Positions 1 through 4,252 of a DNA stretch of 5,890 bases are shown here, one piece after another. The stretch's first letter is position 1, and every line of letters starts with the position of its first letter. Source of the DNA: Caldilineaceae bacterium (GTDB lineage Bacteria > Chloroflexota > Anaerolineae > Caldilineales > Caldilineaceae); the NCBI GenBank assembly GCA_020634755.1, contig JACKBC010000086.1, positions 1 through 5,890 on the forward strand, read 5' to 3'. Below the pieces are notes generated by a model that had not been told where the DNA came from, did no database searches, and was given only the letters and a program-made list of their open reading frames with translations. Made by a program: the position numbers and the translations under genes.

Positions 1-509
1 TGGCGAATGAGCCAACGAAACGCCTGCGATTTGCTCATGATCTCATCGTGGATCACACAGCGATTGGTGGCGACGGCGTGAATGGCGGGCAGCAATTCAC
101 TGGGCCGTACGTCCTTGGGATAGTAGGCGGAAGCGCCGGCGCGCAGGGCGTGAAACAGCTGTTCATCATCATTATAAGCCGTCAGCACAATAATGCTGAT
201 GTTTTCACTATCGGGGTCAGATTTAATTTCACGCGTGGCCTGTAGGCCATTCTTGCCGGGCAAGTTTATATCCATCAAGATTACATCTGGGTTTTGACGC
301 TTGGCCGTTCGCACAGCATCATCGCCATTGTCTACTTCGGCCACAATCTCCAATGAATCTTCAACTTCAACAACTCGGCGCAAGCCTTGCGTCATCAGCG
401 GGTGATCTTCCACAATCATGACTCGAATGGGTCGATCTAGCCCTACCTGTTCATCTTCTGAGGGAGATTCAAATTGGTCAAAAAATGGATACGTCATCAT
501 ATCTTGCAT
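1..509 (-). CDS. Response regulator, receiver domain (partial, C-terminus outside window)
   Basis: This is the N-terminal 169 codons of a two-component response regulator read on the minus strand; the frame is open to the left edge, so the output domain is missing. Residues about 28-148 form a CheY-like receiver: IRVMIVEDH supplies the acidic pair (E34, D35), LMDINLPGKNG carries the phospho-acceptor D80, LTAY gives the switch Thr110, and YYPKD gives the conserved Lys132. The spacing and the motif RxGASAYYPKD are typical of the NarL/FixJ (LuxR-HTH) family, so a DNA-binding helix-turn-helix is expected beyond the edge; that is inference. A 27-residue acidic N-terminal tail (residues 1-27) precedes the domain. 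The start at 509 is the most upstream ATG; ATGs at codons 4 and 5 are alternatives, and none has a clear Shine-Dalgarno sequence. A strong promoter lies about 60 bp upstream. No kinase gene is seen nearby, so its partner is unknown. Confidence 0.9.
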   Translation of the reverse strand, partial: MQDMMTYPFFDQFESPSEDEQVGLDRPIRVMIVEDHPLMTQGLRRVVEVEDSLEIVAEVDNGDDAVRTAKRQNPDVILMDINLPGKNGLQATREIKSDPDSENISIIVLTAYNDDEQLFHALRAGASAYYPKDVRPSELLPAIHAVATNRCVIHDEIMSKSQAFRWLIR

Positions 510-556
510 AAGTATATCTACAGCTTTCACGCCAAGCCTGTTTTTGTTTAAAAGAG

Positions 557-575
557 GGTGTACACCAGTATACCA
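557..575. promoter_or_regulatory. Operator-like palindrome and direct repeat at the response-regulator start site
   Basis: GGTGTACACC (557-566) is a perfect palindrome at the expected transcription start of the minus-strand promoter. It overlaps a direct repeat, GTACACCA (560-567) followed directly by GTATACCA (568-575), 7 of 8 identical, the second copy covering the -10 box. This placement suits a repressor or autoregulatory site. The binding protein is unknown. Confidence 0.3.
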
Positions 576-595
576 TTAGCTTACGGTTGTTTCAA
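567..595 (-). promoter_or_regulatory. Sigma70-type promoter for the response regulator
   Basis: Read on the minus strand, TTGAAA (590-595) and TATACT (567-572) are separated by exactly 17 bp, a near-consensus sigma70 promoter. Transcription would begin near 560 and give a leader of about 50 nt before the ATG at 509. A perfect 10-bp palindrome sits at the predicted start site (557-566). Confidence 0.65.
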
Positions 596-615
596 TCTCT
601 AGGAATAAGTAATAT
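587..615 (+). promoter_or_regulatory. Weak divergent promoter candidate
   Basis: TTGTTT (587-592) and TAATAT (610-615) are separated by 17 bp on the plus strand; they match consensus at 3/6 and 4/6. The -35 box overlaps that of the minus-strand promoter, giving a back-to-back pair. If used, transcription would start near 622 and include the GGAGG at 633-637. Evidence is weak. Confidence 0.25.
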
Positions 616-663
616 TGCGTATTTTGTAACGTGGAGGTAGTAGGTTATGCGAGAAGCGGGCAG

Positions 664-681
664 GATGATATAATCAACTGG
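664..681 (+). promoter_or_regulatory. -10 box embedded in an operator-like dyad, upstream of the zinc-ribbon gene
   Basis: A perfect TATAAT (669-674) lies inside an imperfect dyad, GATGAT-ATA-ATCAAC (664-678). Transcription from it would start near 681, about 108 nt before the ATG at 789. No good -35 box is seen 16-18 bp upstream (TTATGC at 645-650 is poor), so activator dependence or a different promoter is possible. The 16 bases at 666-681 recur exactly, on the opposite strand, at 2464-2479, where the dyad is perfect. This points to a shared regulator-binding site. Confidence 0.45.
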
Positions 682-719
682 AAAGACTATCGTTTTGTAA
701 TCTATATATCAGATACCAA

Positions 720-742
720 GATGCAAAGAGCGGCATTGCATC
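720..742 (+). other. Leader hairpin upstream of the zinc-ribbon gene
   Basis: GATGCAA (720-726) is complementary to TTGCATC (736-742) with a 9-nt loop, a 7-bp stem within the predicted 5' leader. There is no U-run, so it is not an intrinsic terminator, and it matches no riboswitch class known to me. The function, if any, is unknown. Confidence 0.25.
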
Positions 743-788
743 GCAACATAACGAATGCTGAGTTCAACCGTTTCTAGCGGAGGAAAAG

Positions 789-1496
789 ATGATTGACATC
801 CGGGCTTTATACAATTTGCAAAAAATTGACGTGGATTGGGATAAGGTGCGCCGGCGCCTGCTGCAAATTCAAAAAAGCCTGGGCGAAAGCGCTGAAATCA
901 AGGCCAAGCGGACCGCCGCGGAAGCGGTACAGGCGCAGCTCCACAACTGGCAAAATCAGCAGCGAACGCTAGAATTGGAAACGCAGACGCTGAAAACACG
1001 GATTCAAGAAACCGATGATCTGCTAATGAGTGGGAAGGTGAATAATCACAAAGAGTTGGAGGCGCTACAAGCAAATCTGGAGGCATTGCGTCGCCAACAC
1101 ACCCAGGTCGAAGAGCAGACAGTAGAGGCGTTTGTTAAAACTGAAGAACTAGGCAAAGAGCTGGAGGCCCAGAAAAAAGAGTTGGGGCAGCTCTTGACCA
1201 CCTGGCAAAGTGCGCAGAAAAAGCTGATCACCGAAGGCAAGCAGCTCAAGACACAGTTTATACGTCTGAAGCAAAGTCGGCAAGAGGTGGCAGACGCCAT
1301 TGACAAGCGGTCAATGGACCAATATGAGCAACTGCGCAAGCGCAAATCTGGCGTAGCCATTGCGCCGATTCGGAGTGATAATACGTGCGGCGCCTGCAAT
1401 ATGCAAGCGCCATCTGGTATTATTCAGGCCAGCCAGCAAAATCAGACCGCACCCCATTACTGTCCATTTTGCGGCCGCATTTTAATCCGAGAATAA
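789..1496 (+). CDS. Coiled-coil protein with C-terminal C4 zinc ribbon (COG1579 / zf-RING_7 type)
   Basis: This 235-residue cytoplasmic protein has the layout of the COG1579 family. A long heptad-rich helical region (about 20-180, dense in Q, E, K and L) forms an antiparallel coiled coil. It contains the family-typical stretch LLMSGKVNNHKELEALQ (about 78-94). A C-terminal zinc ribbon has two cysteine pairs: C200/C203 (TCGACN) and C225/C228 (YCPFCGR). All four zinc ligands are present and the length is normal, so the gene looks intact. The start is well supported by GGAGG at 779-783, five bases before the ATG. Family members are proposed to bind nucleic acid or act as chaperone-like factors, but the biochemical role is not settled. 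The gene appears monocistronic: it diverges from the response regulator and converges on the RAM-domain gene, with only 7 bp between their stop codons. Confidence 0.9.
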   Translation: MIDIRALYNLQKIDVDWDKVRRRLLQIQKSLGESAEIKAKRTAAEAVQAQLHNWQNQQRTLELETQTLKTRIQETDDLLMSGKVNNHKELEALQANLEALRRQHTQVEEQTVEAFVKTEELGKELEAQKKELGQLLTTWQSAQKKLITEGKQLKTQFIRLKQSRQEVADAIDKRSMDQYEQLRKRKSGVAIAPIRSDNTCGACNMQAPSGIIQASQQNQTAPHYCPFCGRILIRE

Positions 1497-1503
1497 CCGG
1501 CTC

Positions 1504-2223
1504 TTACCAGCCCTCTCCACTTTTACGAAACTGCCCGCGGTAGTTATGCGTAAAGAACAATTCGCACAGCTCCACAATATCCTCCGGGCTGGCCAGCCAG
1601 CGCCAGTCCATAACGGTACTCATTTCGGTATCAATCACACCGGGGGTTGTGCGTACCCAGCTCATTACATACCCTGTAAGAGCCGATATGTTCTTCCCTA
1701 ATAAAAGCAACATCAGGTCAGCGTTCTCGCTGTGATAGCAATTGAGCAGCCAGACGCGCCGTACGTCTGGATGAGGCGGCAGCTCCGTCAGCGATTGAAA
1801 GCAATGTCGGTCCATACCCGGCTGCACGTCGATCTGAATGCTGGCCGCCACCATCTGGCCCTGGGGGCTTACATCCATTTCCAAATCGAGCAGCGTGTCA
1901 ATATCTGCTCGTCCACCAAAACTGAGAATCGTTCCCGTTTCGCGCACGCCTTCTACATTACGCACCACATCCAACATAAAGTCGTTAAATTCCGATACAT
2001 CGCGCACCAGGCACACAAAGCGTAGATCCGCTCGATGGCGCAGCCAGTTTACCCACAGAGGCGCCACACCATTACTGCGATAGCGTCGCACATTCTCTAG
2101 CAACTCTTCGCGCGCAACCTCATCTTTCCCACTAATAATATCGGCATCGACAAATGCTAATAAATGCTGAGGCTTACCGAAAGCTTCCTCTGTCATTTTG
2201 AATTGCGTTGATTCTTTGCTCAT
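1504..2223 (-). CDS. Tandem Lrp/AsnC-type ligand-binding (RAM) domain protein without HTH
   Basis: This 239-residue protein appears to contain two ferredoxin-like domains resembling the AsnC/Lrp effector-binding (RAM) domain. The first covers about 19-105 (LLAFVDADIISGKDEV... ending VRNVEGVRETGTILSFGG). The second covers about 123-212 (MVAASIQIDVQPGMD... ending VRTTPGVIDTEMSTVMDW). The 'VRxxxGVxxTxT' ends match the family's last helix and strand in both halves. No N-terminal winged helix is present, so direct DNA binding is not expected; it may sense a small molecule or act as an oligomerising partner (inference). There are no membrane segments. The start at 2223 is supported by GAAGGA (2229-2234) five bases upstream; Met10 is a less likely alternative. 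The gene is transcribed alone, convergent with the zinc-ribbon gene. The assignment rests on pattern recognition of a divergent family, so confidence in the fold is moderate. Confidence 0.72.
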   Translation of the reverse strand: MSKESTQFKMTEEAFGKPQHLLAFVDADIISGKDEVAREELLENVRRYRSNGVAPLWVNWLRHRADLRFVCLVRDVSEFNDFMLDVVRNVEGVRETGTILSFGGRADIDTLLDLEMDVSPQGQMVAASIQIDVQPGMDRHCFQSLTELPPHPDVRRVWLLNCYHSENADLMLLLLGKNISALTGYVMSWVRTTPGVIDTEMSTVMDWRWLASPEDIVELCELFFTHNYRGQFRKSGEGW

Positions 2224-2304
2224 TGTTGTCCTTCAAAATAATCTATGAAAACCTACACAAGCCTGAAGCCAGCAAATCCTAGTCTGCGGGCCCTGCGTAA
2301 GCTA

Positions 2305-2336
2305 TTTATACATAAAAATGAGTACAGTTGATGTAC
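2305..2336 (-). promoter_or_regulatory. Possible promoter/operator for the RAM-domain gene
   Basis: On the minus strand TATAAA (2305-2310) could be a -10 box about 80 bp before the ATG at 2223, but no consensus -35 box is seen. The inverted repeat GTACA-N5-TGTAC (2322-2336) covers the spacer and -35 position and could be an operator. Support is limited to position and symmetry. Confidence 0.25.
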
Positions 2337-2464
2337 CTATTCAGGCACTTGGACCCCTCCCAGCCTCCCCCTCGAGGGGCGGAGCTTATATCGCCCCAGA
2401 GATGGCACACTTCCCTCTCCTAGCGTAGCGGCCAGGGGAGGGCCAGGGAGGGGTGAATAGTTAC
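2333..2464. repeat. C-rich imperfect inverted-repeat element (MITE-like or dispersed intergenic repeat)
   Basis: The left arm begins GTACCTATTCA (2333-2343) and, after a ten-base interruption, runs ACCCCTCCCAGCCTCCCCCT (2353-2372). The right arm is the approximate complement: a purine-rich G tract (2434-2454), then TGAATAGTTAC (2454-2464). Inside are a perfect CCCCTCGAGGGG palindrome (2368-2379) and a 9-bp hairpin pairing CCCTCTCCT (2413-2421) with AGGGGAGGG (2434-2442), with one T-G mismatch. No coding sequence lies inside. Such C/G-rich palindromic units between genes are familiar in Chloroflexota genomes (recollection, not searched). It may be a non-autonomous mobile element or a transcript-structuring repeat. 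Confidence 0.55.
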
Positions 2465-2481
2465 CAGTTGATTATATCAAC
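2464..2481. promoter_or_regulatory. Perfect 15-bp operator-like palindrome
   Basis: GTTGAT-TAT-ATCAAC (2467-2481) is a perfect dyad. On the minus strand it contains TATAAT (2471-2476), which could serve as a -10 box about 245 bp upstream of the RAM-domain gene. Sixteen bases (2464-2479) recur exactly and inverted at 666-681 in front of the zinc-ribbon gene, suggesting one regulator acting at both loci. Confidence 0.4.
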
Positions 2482-2598
2482 AAATTGTCTGGAAGGACAA
2501 TCTATTCAAAGGAGACCCAGGCGCGGTAGATGCGTTAACACACCGGCCCAATGCCCAATAAAAGTTAGGCATTTGAAAGAAAGCGTCCTTACGTTTTA

Positions 2599-2607
2599 TG
2601 CTATACT
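2599..2607 (+). promoter_or_regulatory. Extended -10 promoter upstream of the structured leader
   Basis: TGCTATACT (2599-2607) matches the extended -10 form TGnTATAAT at all but one position. TTGAAA lies upstream (2573-2578), but the 23-bp spacing is too long, in keeping with an extended -10 promoter that needs no -35 box. The start would be near 2614, giving either a separate RNA or a leader of about 300 nt for the Amt-like gene. Confidence 0.45.
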
Positions 2608-2631
2608 CAAAAGCGTGCAACTTGCCCATTA

Positions 2632-2649
2632 GGCGCAGCTGGCTGCGCC
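2632..2649 (+). other. GC-rich hairpin near the 5' end of the leader
   Basis: GGCGCAG (2632-2638) pairs perfectly with CTGCGCC (2643-2649) across a CTGG tetraloop. It lies about 20 nt after the predicted transcription start and lacks a T-run, so it is more likely a 5' stabilising stem than a terminator. Confidence 0.4.
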
Positions 2650-2665
2650 ATTACAGGTTGTATAA

Positions 2666-2812
2666 ATACGACTTATGCAGCGCCTGTGGATTACCACGCG
2701 TAAACAGTCCGCACTCAGCATGATTTTATTCAAGGTGCTCTTGCTCCACACGCTGCTGTGTACGTTCTAATATAGTCGTATGCAGGCAAAACGAGTTCGT
2801 TTTGCTGCATAC
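2666..2812 (+). ncRNA. Structured RNA or leader region with competing stems (unclassified)
   Basis: An 8-bp perfect long-range match, ATACGACT (2666-2673) with AGTCGTAT (2774-2781), encloses about 100 nt. A strong hairpin follows at 2778-2812: GTATGCAG-G-CAAAACGA pairs with TCGTTTTG-CTGCATAC, nearly 16 bp with one bulged G. The two share bases 2778-2781 and so exclude each other in full. TATGCAG also occurs at 2674-2680 and could pair with CTGCATA (2805-2811), a third option. A smaller stem is GTGG/CCAC (2686-2697), backed by CGC/GCG. No U-run follows. I recognise no known class (not 6S, tmRNA, RNase P or a common riboswitch). It could be a regulatory leader of the Amt-like gene, a free RNA, or the remains of a DNA repeat. 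Confidence 0.3.
2675..2770 (+). CDS. Possible 31-residue hydrophobic membrane peptide
   Basis: An ATG-to-TAA frame encodes a peptide with a basic N-terminus (MQRLWITTRKQ) followed by a hydrophobic run (SMILFKVLLLHTLLCTF) able to form one membrane helix. That is the general shape of small type I toxins and other small membrane peptides. It starts two bases after the 5' arm and ends just before the 3' arm of the 8-bp long-range stem, and an extended -10 promoter lies about 70 bp upstream. Against it: there is no Shine-Dalgarno sequence, an open frame of this length is common by chance, and there is no comparative support. Treat it as a candidate only. Confidence 0.2.
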   Translation: MQRLWITTRKQSALSMILFKVLLLHTLLCTF

Positions 2813-2901
2813 CAAGTAGATCGCAACCGTCCAACCAGCACCGCATACATGCACCGTAGTCCTCCGCATATTGCCCGCAGCTTGCGATATATGGTTAGGA
2901 A

Positions 2902-2916
2902 AAGAGACTTGCTCTT
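2902..2916 (+). promoter_or_regulatory. Hairpin abutting the Amt-like start codon
   Basis: AAGAG (2902-2906) pairs with CTCTT (2912-2916) across a 5-nt loop and ends at the base before the ATG at 2917. The purine-rich arm is part of the only ribosome-binding-like sequence here (AGGAAAAGAGA, 2898-2907). The stem could therefore limit initiation, although five A/T-rich pairs are weak. Confidence 0.25.
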
Positions 2917-4248
2917 ATGGAATTGGTCAATGGCTGGCTATTGGCAGCTGCTATTTTAATTTTTGCTTTACTCCTTGGGTTCATCCTGAGCGAGCGCGGG
3001 TTTGTACGTCATGGCGGCGCCCATAGTGCAGCTAGACGCCTACTTGGGTTGGCAACCGTTATGATGTTTTTCTGGCTCATCGGGTTCGGCTTAATGTTTG
3101 GGGAATCTATTGATGGCTGGGGCGTAGTAGGTTGGACCCAATTTGCCCCCGACCTGATGGAAGCATCCTTGACGTCTGTGTCCAGCGGAACTCAACCCAG
3201 TCTAGCCTTTTTCCTCATGTTCCAGATGTTAATGTGTATGCTGCCCCCTATTTTGATTGCCAATGCCGCCGCCGACCGCTTGCGGCTTGAAGGATACTTG
3301 CTCATCTGCATGCTTGTTTCCATACTGATCTATCCGCTTCTGGGCCATTGGATGTGGGGCGGTCGGCTGTTGGGTGAATCTGAAGGTTGGCTGGCCGCAT
3401 TGGGTTTTATCGACCTGGCCGGTGCTTCAGTTCTTTTCAGCACCAGCGGCTGGTGTACATTGGCTTTACTGGTTGTGCTTGGACCTCGCATTGGACGATT
3501 CGCAGAAGAAACACCAACCTATACATCAAACCGATCGCGCCCAACCTATCTCATTTTGAGTGCGCTCCTGCTTTGGATGGGCTGGCTTGGGTTGGCGCTG
3601 GGCAACGCTGTGCTATTAGGAAAAGCGCATATGGGGGCAATTGCAATGAACTTGCTGCTCGGCGGCGCGGCGGGCCTGCTGGCCATTGTGCCCTTTCGCA
3701 TGTTTCAAAACGGCAATCTGGTTGAAACCCCATATTTGGTGCGCGGGCTTCTGGCCGGGCTGGTGGCGGTCTCGGCAGGCGCGCATGCCTTTCATTCACA
3801 AGGGGCCATTATTGTTAGCGCTGTGGGCGTTTGCAGCATGCTCATGCTGGACCGCATCTTGCTCAGCCTCAAAATTGATGACGCCGTGGGCATTACGTCG
3901 ATCACGTTGGGGGCCGGCATTTGGGGTTCATTAGCCGTTGCCTTTATGGCCGACCGCACGATTCTCGATTCCGGGCTTAGCGTGATTGGCCAACTGGGGG
4001 CACAACTGATGGGCATTTTTGCCACGGGTGGCTTGTCTTTCCTAACCACCATTCTGGTCATTGGTCTACTTGATCTGGTTTTCCCCTTCAGAGTATCATT
4101 ACAAGAGGAACTAGAGGGGCAAAACAACCTAGATACAGCCTCAAATTTAACCTTATGGGATCTTCCTGCTGTTGAGCCGTCACCATCGCGCACTACACCA
4201 CTTCAACAGCCGGTCCCTGCAGAAGATTCTGCATCAATAGCAAGCTGA
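2917..4248 (+). CDS. Amt/Rh-family ammonium transporter-like membrane protein with non-canonical pore
   Basis: This 443-residue polytopic protein shows about 10-11 hydrophobic segments, and its length matches Amt/AmtB. Family landmarks: LIYPLLGHWMWGG (138-149), GFIDLAG (163-169), LGPRIGRF (188-195), GWLGLALGNA (222-231, usually GWFGFNxGS), KIDDAVGI...GAGIWG (319-337), and FRVSLQEELEG (391-401) at the start of the cytoplasmic tail. Ammonium channels need two pore histidines. By motif alignment the first (E. coli H168, in DFAGGTVVH) is Phe174 and the second (H318, in FGVHGVGGIWG) is Thr330. The gate Phe107 appears to be Met106, and both Phe of GWFGFN are Leu. Normal ammonium conduction is therefore doubtful. 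The frame is intact and the hydrophobic pattern kept, so it is unlikely to be a pseudogene; a sensor, altered channel or structural partner is possible (inference). The WD40 gene follows after four bases. No GlnK/GlnB gene is adjacent, unlike typical amtB loci. Confidence 0.85.
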   Translation: MELVNGWLLAAAILIFALLLGFILSERGFVRHGGAHSAARRLLGLATVMMFFWLIGFGLMFGESIDGWGVVGWTQFAPDLMEASLTSVSSGTQPSLAFFLMFQMLMCMLPPILIANAAADRLRLEGYLLICMLVSILIYPLLGHWMWGGRLLGESEGWLAALGFIDLAGASVLFSTSGWCTLALLVVLGPRIGRFAEETPTYTSNRSRPTYLILSALLLWMGWLGLALGNAVLLGKAHMGAIAMNLLLGGAAGLLAIVPFRMFQNGNLVETPYLVRGLLAGLVAVSAGAHAFHSQGAIIVSAVGVCSMLMLDRILLSLKIDDAVGITSITLGAGIWGSLAVAFMADRTILDSGLSVIGQLGAQLMGIFATGGLSFLTTILVIGLLDLVFPFRVSLQEELEGQNNLDTASNLTLWDLPAVEPSPSRTTPLQQPVPAEDSASIAS

Positions 4249-4252
4249 AAAT

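Noticed and set aside
48..245. Plus-strand 65-residue frame
   Set aside because: It lies fully antisense to the receiver domain, whose catalytic residues are all intact on the minus strand.
1046..1399. Minus-strand frame rich in Cys and Ser within the zinc-ribbon gene
   Set aside because: The composition is a by-product of the Gln/Glu/Lys-rich coiled-coil codons on the other strand, and there is no ribosome-binding site.
1587..1598. Perfect 12-bp palindrome GGCTGGCCAGCC
   Set aside because: It lies inside the RAM-domain gene, encodes ordinary residues (WLAS) and has no T-run; probably incidental.
2778..2812. Strong hairpin read as a rho-independent terminator
   Set aside because: Neither strand has a T-run after the stem, and the stem is interrupted by a bulge; it is better described as an RNA or DNA structure of unknown role.
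2614..2812. 6S RNA, tmRNA, RNase P RNA or a known riboswitch
   Set aside because: The conserved landmarks I know for these classes are not visible; only generic stems are present.
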